Part shown: positions 1 through 6,202 of the stretch, piece by piece
Layout: each line of letters starts with the position of its first letter
Position numbering within the stretch: position 1 is the first letter of the stretch
NCBI GenBank assembly: GCA_029857975.1
Contig: JAOUFX010000042.1
Span: 1 to 10,761, forward strand
From: Deltaproteobacteria bacterium
Lineage (GTDB): Bacteria; Desulfobacterota; SM23-61
Reading direction: 5' to 3'
DNA: 10,761 nucleotides
Position numbers and translations under genes: made by a program
The notes under the pieces: model-generated
The model's input: the letters and a program-made list of their open reading frames with translations, nothing else
What the model was told of the DNA's origin: nothing
Databases searched by the model: none

Positions 1-762
1 CTCCAGCAGGCTGAGCCGGTCCAAAAAATTTCTGTAGGGGGTACGATGAATGGGTGTCTGGCCAAATTTATCCGTTACCGAGGCAAAGAGTCCCATGCTG
101 GCGGCGCCCCTCATTTGGGAATCAACGCCCTGAACGCAGCCCTGCTGGGGATGATGGGAATTCACGCCCAGCGGGAGACGTTCCGGGATGAGGACTGCGT
201 CCGGGTTCATCCCATTATTACCCGGGGAGGGGATTTGGTCAACGTAGTCCCGGCTGACGTTCGCCTGGAGACCTTTGTGCGGGGCCGCAGCGTGGAAGCA
301 ATGCAGGATGCCAACAAAAAAGTCAATCGGGCCCTCAAGGCTGGAGCTTTGGCCATCGGAGCGGAAGTGGAAATCACCGATCTTCCCGGCTATCTGCCAT
401 GCCTGAAAAATGACCGCTTGGATCAGCTCTTCGCCGCCAACGCGGCAGCCCTTTTGGGAACGGAGGCAATTGGCCAGACGGGACACCTGACCGCTTCCTC
501 GGATCTCGGAGACATATCCCACCTTATGCCCACCCTCCAACCGTTTATCAAAGCTGGAAGAGGGAATCTTCATACGGAAGAGTTCGTGGTGAACGACCCG
601 CAACTGGCTTACGTGGAATCGGCCAAAGGTTTGGCCTTGACTGTGGTCGACCTGCTTTGGCAAGGGGCCGGTGAAGGCTTGGTCATCAAAGAGAATTATC
701 AGGCGAAATATTCTAAAGAAGAATATTTGCAATTATGGCAGCGTCTCTGCCAGGGGGGGTGA
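1..762 (+). CDS. M20-family amidohydrolase/peptidase, C-terminal part (5' end outside window)
   Basis: The frame is open from the first base, so the gene starts before the window. The first Met (position 46) lies inside a conserved block and is not the true start. About 253 codons remain of a family that is usually 390-450 residues. The stretch HAGGAPHLGINALNAA, just after that Met, is the typical entry to the M20 dimerisation domain. Further on, ASSDLGDIS followed by GNLHTEEF matches the C-terminal catalytic part, with the His of LHTEEF in the place of the last metal ligand. Known relatives (aminobenzoyl-glutamate, N-acyl amino acid and hippurate hydrolases) are cytosolic metal-dependent amide hydrolases. 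The N-terminal metal ligands cannot be seen, so the substrate is open. The gene ends 6 bases before the oppositely oriented gene at 769. Confidence 0.88.
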   Translation, partial: LQQAEPVQKISVGGTMNGCLAKFIRYRGKESHAGGAPHLGINALNAALLGMMGIHAQRETFRDEDCVRVHPIITRGGDLVNVVPADVRLETFVRGRSVEAMQDANKKVNRALKAGALAIGAEVEITDLPGYLPCLKNDRLDQLFAANAAALLGTEAIGQTGHLTASSDLGDISHLMPTLQPFIKAGRGNLHTEEFVVNDPQLAYVESAKGLALTVVDLLWQGAGEGLVIKENYQAKYSKEEYLQLWQRLCQGG

Positions 763-768
763 AAAGTC

Positions 769-1023
769 TTAATCCACCTCAACGATGGCTTTGATCTCTT
801 TTTTACTCAGCAACACAAAATTCGATATTAAATTGAGCCAACCGTCCGGAACCGTGACATCCTGAATGGCCAGATAGGATCGCTCATCATTCAGCAAGTC
901 TGATAATCTGGCCCGAGGACTCGGAATCGTTACTGTACCCTCGATGACCCTCGGTGGCTCCAAGGAGAGAAATAACCTTACCTTCTTGGTAATTCTCCCA
1001 TATCCTTTCCCCTTTTTTTCCAT
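769..1023 (-). CDS. Small conserved protein of unknown function (DUF6812-like)
   Basis: This is an 84-residue soluble protein with no signal peptide or membrane segment. It has a basic N-terminus (first 15 residues rich in Lys/Arg/Gly), then alternating hydrophobic residues suggesting a small beta-rich fold. A central ARLSDLLNDERSYLAI block and a C-terminal segment ending KEIKAIVEVD follow. From memory, the ARLSDLLN pattern recalls the DUF6812 family of small proteins of unknown role; I could not check this. The start is supported by an AGGGAG ribosome site about 7 bases upstream (1031-1036). It lies one base after the stop of the upstream gene at 1025, so the two are almost certainly co-transcribed and probably translationally coupled. 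No function can be assigned. Confidence 0.72.
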   Translation of the reverse strand: MEKKGKGYGRITKKVRLFLSLEPPRVIEGTVTIPSPRARLSDLLNDERSYLAIQDVTVPDGWLNLISNFVLLSKKEIKAIVEVD

Positions 1024-1024
1024 T

Positions 1025-1270
1025 TTATAATCTCCCTTTTTGATCTATAAACCTTTTTTCATCTGCAGATCTATTTTTTTTCTTGCTAATCCGAATCGTT
1101 ATGGCGTCGGTCGTAATCATTATCGTGCCGTCATCAAACTCAATTTCCCAATAAGGCATTTCTTGGCTGGGGAGTTTGACGGCACGGACTCCGAAAAATT
1201 TGACGTCATATTCTTTCCCCCGGATGGAAAATTCAACAAAGTCAACCTGATCGGCGCGCAAATGCTGCAT
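1025..1270 (-). CDS. Small hypothetical protein, first gene of a two-gene unit
   Basis: This encodes 81 residues that I do not recognise. The N-terminal 65 residues alternate hydrophobic and charged positions (VDFVEFSIRGKEYDVKFFGV, then EIEFDDGTIMITTDAITIRI), which suggests a compact beta-sheet domain. A Lys/Arg-rich tail follows. There is no signal peptide, membrane helix or cysteine motif. The start is well supported: an AAAGGAG site (1279-1285) sits about 8 bases before the ATG. An overlapping ORF of similar length on the + strand has no comparable ribosome site. The downstream gene begins one base after this stop, so the pair probably acts together. The region upstream on this strand holds the two hairpins at 1323-1380. 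Confidence 0.66.
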   Translation of the reverse strand: MQHLRADQVDFVEFSIRGKEYDVKFFGVRAVKLPSQEMPYWEIEFDDGTIMITTDAITIRISKKKNRSADEKRFIDQKGRL

Positions 1271-1322
1271 CTTGCATTCTCCTTTCCTTCATCATTTTCA
1301 TTTTTCCCCTTGGCCGCTTAAT

Positions 1323-1361
1323 AAAAAAGCCTCAAAAGAGAAAATTTACCTCCTGAGGCTT
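1323..1361 (-). terminator. Rho-independent terminator (minus strand), possibly an attenuator
   Basis: Read on the minus strand, AAGCCTCA (1361-1354) pairs perfectly with TGAGGCTT (1334-1327) across a 19-base loop. Six T residues follow (1328-1323, the first two also in the stem). It lies downstream of the CDF gene, so it could end the leftward importer transcript. It also lies about 50 bases before the small gene starting at 1270, so it could act as a conditional terminator in that gene's leader. The loop is longer than usual for a simple terminator. Confidence 0.6.
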
Positions 1362-1364
1362 GTT

Positions 1365-1388
1365 CTCAGAACCTTCTGAGTTTTTTTT
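1365..1388 (+). terminator. Rho-independent terminator (plus strand)
   Basis: CTCAGAA (1365-1371) and TTCTGAG (1374-1380) form a perfect inverted repeat around CC, in practice a 6-bp stem with a 4-base loop. Eight T residues follow at once (1381-1388). In this orientation it would stop rightward transcription that has run past the M20 gene and through the two small minus-strand genes. No other plus-strand gene lies close upstream. On the minus strand the same stem has no following T-tract. Confidence 0.58.
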
Positions 1389-1473
1389 CCATCGTTCACT
1401 CCAGAAGGTCAAATTGTTTTGCGTTTCTGATGCGGGGATAGAAATTTTTTATAATACCTAAAAAAGGAGATTT

Positions 1474-1667
1474 ACCACAGAGGGCACAGAGGAAAGTTAA
1501 TATAAATCAAGGAAATAAACTCCTTTTCGTTATTTAACTCTGTGCACTCGTTAAGTGCAAACAATGAAACATTTTATCTGAAGAATTGATTATATGAGAA
1601 CACAGAGAAAAGATTGAGCCTATTCTGTTTTTTTAACTATGAAATGATTCTCCGTGTTCTCTGTGGT
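1474..1667. repeat. Inverted cluster of 9-base-period CACAGAG repeats
   Basis: The left end carries CACAGAG twice, 9 bases apart (1476-1482, 1485-1491). The right end carries CTCCGTG and CTCTGTG, also 9 bases apart (1650-1656, 1659-1665). The outermost ACCACAGAG and CTCTGTGGT are exact inverted repeats. Two nested pairs lie inside: GCACAGAG (1484-1491) with CTCTGTGC (1538-1545), and a 14-base arm at 1596-1609 that matches 1648-1661 in 13 positions. RNA from either strand could therefore fold into two hairpins or one long one. Related copies lie at 9905-9930 and 9969-9976. No transposase gene is present. Confidence 0.7.
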
Positions 1668-1765
1668 TTAAAAGAATCGCTCAATTTGGGTAATCGTAAT
1701 CGGAAAATATCAAAGTCCAGGTCCTTTGTCAAGCGAATTAGGGTGGCCTTAAATTATAGTAAAAA

Positions 1766-2734
1766 TCAATGGACGTGAGAGCGGGTATTCGTCTTAGGCC
1801 CACATTCCCGCTCCATATTGCAATAAAAACCTTCCTGGCAATTTTCGCATTCGAATTGAATGGTCGTATGGTGAATTCGAAATTTTTCTCTCAGGAGGCG
1901 GTTAACTTCCTGAAGGATCTGCCCGGTGCGGCTCATCTGGATGTCGCCCACCAGGACATGAGCGCTCAGGGCATGAATACCCGAAGTAATGGTCCATAGA
2001 TGCACATGATGCAAATCTTTCACTGCGGGGATCGACTTAAGCGCTCTTTGGACTTCCTCAAGGTCGACTTCTTTGGGCACGGCCTCCAGCAGGATGTTGA
2101 CCGAATCTTTCACCAGTACAAAAGCTCCTCGTAAAATCACCAGGCAGATCCCCACGCTGATGATGGGGTCTACAACGTACCAGCCAGTAAAAAAGATGAC
2201 CAGCCCTCCGGTAATGACTCCCAGAGAGGACAGGGTATCTCCCCATATATGCAGGTAAGCACCCCGGATGTTCAGGCTCTCTTTACCCGCCCGCATCATC
2301 GCCCAGGCTGCTAATCCATTGGCCACCAAGCCCACGGTCGCAACCAGGAGCATGGTTCGGCTTTCCACTACCACCGATGATCGGAAACGCTGATAGGCTT
2401 CGTACAGAATGTACACCGCAATCAGGATTAGGGTCGTGCCGTTAATCAAGGCCGCCAGGATTTCCATGCGGTAGAGGCCGAAGGTCTTGGTGAGGGAGGG
2501 CGGGCGCATGGCCAACTGCAGGGCAATCAGGCTCAACAGCAGCGCCATAACATCGGCTAACATATGGCCGGCATCGCTTAAAAGAGCCAGGGAATTGGCC
2601 AAGAATCCCCCGACGACCTCGACGACCATCACGATCGCGGTTATCCCAATAGCGACCCGTAAGGCTTTCCGGTTCGCTTCCAAGGAACGAATATTTTCGT
2701 CGGCATCGGTTCTGAAATCCTCAATTTCGGCCAT
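1766..2734 (-). CDS. Cation diffusion facilitator (CzcD/ZitB-type) metal exporter
   Basis: This 322-residue inner-membrane protein should exchange cytosolic Zn2+ or a similar divalent metal for protons. Six hydrophobic segments lie roughly between residues 24 and 208. The metal-site motifs are present in TM2 (D54, H57, D61 in LLSDAGHMLAD) and TM5 (H162 and D166 in HIWGD). The His in the first position of TM5 fits zinc-type members. A cytosolic domain follows, with the family's HHVHLW stretch (242-247) and HTTIQFE (289-295). It ends in a tail with four cysteines (296, 299, 305, 311) and a final His pair, which could bind metal. The gene starts 54 bases after the LivF stop with no terminator visible between them, so it is probably the last gene of the importer transcript. 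The ribosome site is weak (AAAGG, 2742-2746). The exact metal is not determined. Confidence 0.9.
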   Translation of the reverse strand: MAEIEDFRTDADENIRSLEANRKALRVAIGITAIVMVVEVVGGFLANSLALLSDAGHMLADVMALLLSLIALQLAMRPPSLTKTFGLYRMEILAALINGTTLILIAVYILYEAYQRFRSSVVVESRTMLLVATVGLVANGLAAWAMMRAGKESLNIRGAYLHIWGDTLSSLGVITGGLVIFFTGWYVVDPIISVGICLVILRGAFVLVKDSVNILLEAVPKEVDLEEVQRALKSIPAVKDLHHVHLWTITSGIHALSAHVLVGDIQMSRTGQILQEVNRLLREKFRIHHTTIQFECENCQEGFYCNMERECGPKTNTRSHVH

Positions 2735-2788
2735 TCAAATACCTTTGTCTCTTTTGCTCGCTAAAATACCCATCCGGAAAAAGCTATT

Positions 2789-3493
2789 TCAAATTCCCAG
2801 GTAGGCTTCCCTTATTTTTTGATCTTGAAGAAGATCCGCTCCCTTTCCTTCCATCACGATCCGGGTGTTCTCCAGGACATAGGCTCTTTCTCCCAGCTTG
2901 AGACTCTGCAGAACATCCTGCGAGACAAGTAAAATGGTAAATCCTTTTTTATTTAACTTTTTCAGAGTCTGAAAAATTTCTTGACTGGTCTTGGGGGCTA
3001 AACCTAAGGAAGGTTCATCCAGCATGAGCAACTTAGGCAAGGCCATCAAACCCCGGCCCATGGACAGCATCTGCTGTTCCCCTCCGCTCAGGGTTGCCGC
3101 CAATTGTTTTTTCCTCTCTCCCAATATGGGAAAAAGGTTAAAAACTTCTTCCAGGGTTTCCCGAAAATGTTTTTTGGCGTGGGGCAGGTATGCCCCCATC
3201 TGTAAATTATCGATGACTTTCATGCGGGGAAATATCTTGCGCCCTTCTGGAACCTGTACGATACCCCTTTGACAAATGGCAAAAGGGGGCAACCCATCGA
3301 TCCTTTCTTGCTCAAACAGGACCGAACCGGATGTAGGGCGTAGGAGCCCGGAAATTGTTTTCAACAGGGTGGTTTTACCCGCTCCGTTTGAGCCGATTAC
3401 CGAGACGATCTCCCCCTTCTCCACCCCAAGGACGATCTCTCGTAGGGCGGGCAGGTGGTCATAGGCAACGTTCAGATCAGATACCTTAAGCAT
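2789..3493 (-). CDS. livF: LivF-type ABC transporter ATPase
   Basis: This is one of the two cytosolic ATPases of a branched-chain-amino-acid-type (HAAT) importer; 234 residues is normal for LivF. Visible motifs are Walker A GSNGAGKTT (34-42), the LivF-typical VPEGRKIFPRM (81-91), the signature LSGGEQQM (135-142) and Walker B LLMLDE (155-160). The C-terminus ends in AYLGI as LivF proteins usually do. LivF normally has VEQN at the switch position. Here it reads VSQD (190-193), keeping the Gln but changing the Glu and Asn. The start overlaps the LivG stop by 8 bases (ATGCTTAA), which implies translational coupling; the local ribosome site is poor. The symbol reflects the family, since the transported substrate is not known. 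Confidence 0.92.
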   Translation of the reverse strand: MLKVSDLNVAYDHLPALREIVLGVEKGEIVSVIGSNGAGKTTLLKTISGLLRPTSGSVLFEQERIDGLPPFAICQRGIVQVPEGRKIFPRMKVIDNLQMGAYLPHAKKHFRETLEEVFNLFPILGERKKQLAATLSGGEQQMLSMGRGLMALPKLLMLDEPSLGLAPKTSQEIFQTLKKLNKKGFTILLVSQDVLQSLKLGERAYVLENTRIVMEGKGADLLQDQKIREAYLGI

Positions 3494-4205
3494 TTCCTAA
3501 GTAGGCTTCGATTACTTTAGGATTCCGGGTCACTTCTTCCGGGGTGCCCTCGGCGATCTTCTCCCCATAATGAATGGCGATGATTCTTCCGCAGGTTCTC
3601 ATGATGGCTTTCATGACGTGCTCGATAATAAAGATGGTGATCCCGTAATTTTTTTGGATCTCCTGCACCAGCCCGATGGCCTCATCGACCTCAGCCGGGT
3701 TGAGTCCGGCAAATACTTCGTCGAGGAGCAAGATCTCAGGCCCCGTGGCCAGGGCACGGGCAATTTCCAGTCTTTTGCGCTCGGCTAAAACAAGTTGAGT
3801 AGTCCGAACGTCCTTTTTCCTCTCCAGACCTGTGAATCGAAGAATTGCTTCTGCTTTTTTCCGGGCCTGGTTCATGTTCTTCTCTCCCTGCCGCCCGTAT
3901 AAAGTTCCGATGGCCACGTTTTCCAGAACGGTCATGGATAAAAGCGGCCTGACGATTTGAAAAGTTCTGCCGATTCCCAGTTGGGCCACTTGGTAAGGCC
4001 GCCACCCGTTAATCTTTTTCCCTCGGTAAGTGAGGATCCCTTCATCGGGAATATAAAAGCCGGAAATGACGTTAAAAAGGGTCGTCTTTCCTGACCCGTT
4101 GGGGCCGATGAGACCGACCACTTCCCCGTCTTTCACCTCAAAATCAAGACCGGAGATGGCGACCAGCCCCCCGAATCGTTTGGTGATCCCTGTACCTTTC
4201 AGCAT
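3486..4205 (-). CDS. livG: LivG-type ABC transporter ATPase
   Basis: This is the partner ATPase of the HAAT importer, 239 residues. It has Walker A GPNGSGKTT (34-42), the LivG-typical GIGRTFQIVRPL (77-88), Walker B ILLLDE (158-163), the following AGLNP (166-170), the switch His H196 in IIEH, and the family C-terminus EAYLGNA. The usual LSxGQ signature is degenerate: it reads QLVLAERKRLEIARAL (137-152), so the Ser and Gly of the motif are Val and Ala. The RLEIARAL that follows is conserved. The start overlaps the LivM stop by 7 bases (ATGCTGA) and has a GGGAGGG ribosome site about 8 bases upstream, inside the end of livM. The motif change is in a contact region but the protein otherwise looks intact. 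Confidence 0.92.
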   Translation of the reverse strand: MLKGTGITKRFGGLVAISGLDFEVKDGEVVGLIGPNGSGKTTLFNVISGFYIPDEGILTYRGKKINGWRPYQVAQLGIGRTFQIVRPLLSMTVLENVAIGTLYGRQGEKNMNQARKKAEAILRFTGLERKKDVRTTQLVLAERKRLEIARALATGPEILLLDEVFAGLNPAEVDEAIGLVQEIQKNYGITIFIIEHVMKAIMRTCGRIIAIHYGEKIAEGTPEEVTRNPKVIEAYLGNA

Positions 4206-5173
4206 AGATCTGCCCTCCCGAACCTTCGGAGAAATTCCGTGATGCCGTTGGGCATGAAGATAATGACTCCGATGAAAAGGAGCCCGTAAATGATGCGGGC
4301 GATCTCCGCTCCGACAAAGGTCGTCAGGAATTCATTAACCAGCGAAAGAGAAACGGCACCGATGAGAGCCCCGATCCAGGATCCTCCCCCGCCAAATAGG
4401 ACCATGAGAACAATCAGAATGGAGACCATCACATCAAACACGATCTCCGGTGAAATATAAGCGAGATAATAAGCATGCAGGCCACCGGCAATGCCGGGGA
4501 AAAAGGCGCTTAACCCAAAGGCGATAATTTTTAAACGGGGAGTATGGATGCCCAGAGTTTGGGCTACTTCCTCTTCCTCTTTGATGGTCATCAACCCCAT
4601 TCCCAGCCTGGACTTTTCGATCCAGCGAACGATCAGAATTACCGCGACCATCAGCCCAAGCATGATTTCATAAAAAACCGTCCGGATAAAGGAGATCGGC
4701 TTCGGCATGGCCGGCAGCCAGAGGCCTTCCACCCCGCCGAAAATTTCGATATTCTGAACGACCATATGGACCACGAAAGCAAAGCATAAAGTGATCACTG
4801 CAAAATAGGGCCCCCGCAGCCTCAAGCAGGGATAGCCAATCAGGAATGCGACTATAGCGGCTACCAGGCCGGCAGGAAGAGAGGATAGGATGGTCCCCAG
4901 GGGCGACAATCCTAACTGCTTCATCAGGAACGCCGTCGTATAAGCCCCGATACCGAAAAAAGCTACATGGCCAAAGCTGAGGTATCCGGCCAATCCGCCG
5001 ATAATGTTCCAGCTCTCTGCCAGGATTACATAGAGGAAAACCATATATAGCATCGAAAGAAAGTAAGCGGGAGGGGAAAAAATGGGGAAAAGAGTGAGTA
5101 AAACCAGGGCCCCGGCCCCGGCTGGAAGAAGGATTTTACCAATTCCTGATTGCCCTGGACCCTCGGCCATCAT
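4199..5173 (-). CDS. livM: LivM-type ABC transporter permease
   Basis: This is one of two inner-membrane permeases of the HAAT importer, 324 residues with many hydrophobic segments from about residue 14 onward. Family landmarks are GLAGYLSFGHVAFFGIGAY, LRGPYFAVITLCFA, and a cytosolic coupling loop of the form SRLGMGLMTIKEEEEVAQTL before a GI. The last marks the site that contacts the ATPase. In most relatives the loop reads AIREDExAA, so this version is unusually acidic and lacks the usual Arg. The PxGI near the C-terminus (MPNGITEF) is also typical. The first ATG overlaps the LivH stop as ATGA, favouring this start over the Met immediately following. Together with LivH it should form the substrate channel. 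Confidence 0.92.
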   Translation of the reverse strand: MMAEGPGQSGIGKILLPAGAGALVLLTLFPIFSPPAYFLSMLYMVFLYVILAESWNIIGGLAGYLSFGHVAFFGIGAYTTAFLMKQLGLSPLGTILSSLPAGLVAAIVAFLIGYPCLRLRGPYFAVITLCFAFVVHMVVQNIEIFGGVEGLWLPAMPKPISFIRTVFYEIMLGLMVAVILIVRWIEKSRLGMGLMTIKEEEEVAQTLGIHTPRLKIIAFGLSAFFPGIAGGLHAYYLAYISPEIVFDVMVSILIVLMVLFGGGGSWIGALIGAVSLSLVNEFLTTFVGAEIARIIYGLLFIGVIIFMPNGITEFLRRFGRADLC

Positions 5174-6045
5174 ACTCCCGTTTTGAAGAGGCCCTGCGGC
5201 CGGATAAGCAAGATGACAATTAGCAACCCGAAGGTTAAGACATTAATCCACTGGTAGGGAATGAAGGCCATGCTCAGTCCGGTAATAACCCCCAGGATCA
5301 AACCGGCGAGGGCCGTTCCCAGGATACTTCCCACCCCGCCAACGATGACCACCAGGAACATATAGATCAGCCAGAAATTGTGTACCGGCGGGTCGAAGGT
5401 GTACATCATGGCCATGGCAACTCCCCCCAGTCCGGCAGCCGCAATGGCCAGGCCAAAAGTGATCTGGGACACCCGATTGAGGTTGATGCCCATCAAGGCC
5501 GCACCTTCCTGCTCCTGCCAGGTGGCCTGTACCGCTTTTCCGGTGTGGGTTTGGTTCAAAAAAAGATAGATCAGAGAGATCCCGGCGACGGCCAGGCCAA
5601 AGGCGATGACTTGAGGAATGGGAAGAGCCACCTCACCGATAAATATCGCTGTGCCCGAATAGGAAGGGTTCAAAACCCTCGGATCCGCCTTCCAGAGCCA
5701 GAGCATTACATTTTCCAGGACGATGGCCAATCCAAAGGTGAGAACCATCGAGGAAACAATGGTCTCGCGGGCCTTGGTAATAGGCCGAATCAACCCGCGA
5801 TGGAGGATCATTCCCCCGAAGAAAAGGCAGGGAAGGCTGATGACAAGGGAAAGAAGAGGATCCAGGATCAATTTGGCGGAAAACCAGTAAGCAATATAAG
5901 CGGCCAGAACTCCAAAAGCGGCATGGGCAATATTGATGACCCGGAGCACTCCCCAGGTTAGGCTAAACCCCACCCCGAGAAGAGCATAAATCCCCCCCAT
6001 CAGAATGCCGCTGATCAAGGACTGCAATATAAAAACCGCTGACAT
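5170..6045 (-). CDS. livH: LivH-type ABC transporter permease
   Basis: This is the second inner-membrane permease of the HAAT importer; 291 residues matches LivH. The N-terminus has the family pattern SGILMGGIYALLGVGFSLTW followed by GVLRVINIAHAAF, and a coupling loop HTGKAVQATWQEQEGAALMG is present. The C-terminus ends in LIRPQGLFKTG, a common LivH ending. About eight membrane segments can be traced. No strong ribosome site precedes the ATG; the best is a weak GTGAAG 6-11 bases upstream. The gene begins 157 bases after the binding-protein gene, and that gap holds a repeat element with a strong hairpin. It overlaps livM by four bases. Confidence 0.92.
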   Translation of the reverse strand: MSAVFILQSLISGILMGGIYALLGVGFSLTWGVLRVINIAHAAFGVLAAYIAYWFSAKLILDPLLSLVISLPCLFFGGMILHRGLIRPITKARETIVSSMVLTFGLAIVLENVMLWLWKADPRVLNPSYSGTAIFIGEVALPIPQVIAFGLAVAGISLIYLFLNQTHTGKAVQATWQEQEGAALMGINLNRVSQITFGLAIAAAGLGGVAMAMMYTFDPPVHNFWLIYMFLVVIVGGVGSILGTALAGLILGVITGLSMAFIPYQWINVLTFGLLIVILLIRPQGLFKTGV

Positions 6046-6074
6046 TCTGCTTCACAAAACCTTTAAATTTAATA

Positions 6075-6176
6075 GGACGCGGATAACTGCAGATAATTAT
6101 TTTCTTTTTAGTTTATCCGGATAATCTGTTTTTACCCTGTTAGATAGTCAACATCTAACAGGGTGAATCCGTGTCC
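6075..6176. repeat. Inverted-repeat intergenic element with 12-bp hairpin
   Basis: The element is bounded by GGACGCGGAT (6075-6084) and ATCCGTGTCC (6167-6176), inverted repeats matching in 9 of 10 positions. Inside are a shorter inverted pair, CGGATAA (6080-6086) with TTATCCG (6113-6119), and a perfect 12-bp hairpin: ACCCTGTTAGAT (6134-6145) and ATCTAACAGGGT (6153-6164) with a 7-base loop. Neither strand has a T-tract after the hairpin. The pieces GTTTATCC and ATCNGTGTCC recur at 9840-9863, so this belongs to a dispersed family. It fills the gap between the binding-protein gene and livH. Confidence 0.72.
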
Positions 6177-6202
6177 AAAAAGCAATTTCCTTTACAATAT
6201 AT

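Larger units (their letters stand above)
1271..1765. other. 495-bp gene-free region: hairpins, then inverted CACAGAG repeats
   Basis: No credible coding sequence was seen on either strand. From left to right it holds the leader of the small-gene pair (1271-1322), two adjacent hairpins with T-tracts on opposite sides (1323-1388), an AT-rich stretch, an inverted cluster of CACAGAG repeats (1474-1667), and about 95 bases of unremarkable sequence before the stop of the CDF gene. Confidence 0.75.

Noticed and set aside
1040..1321. 93-residue ORF on the + strand opposite the 81-residue gene
   Set aside because: It has no good ribosome site and a Phe/Pro-rich, unprotein-like composition. The minus-strand gene has a strong ribosome site and tight spacing to its partner.
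5380..5961. 193-residue ORF on the + strand inside livH
   Set aside because: It lies antisense to a clear permease gene and has a Gly/Gln/Asn/Asp-rich composition typical of the reverse strand of a membrane protein gene.
6134..6164. 12-bp hairpin as a rho-independent terminator
   Set aside because: Neither strand has a T-tract after the stem, so it is better described as a REP-like or mRNA-stabilising hairpin.
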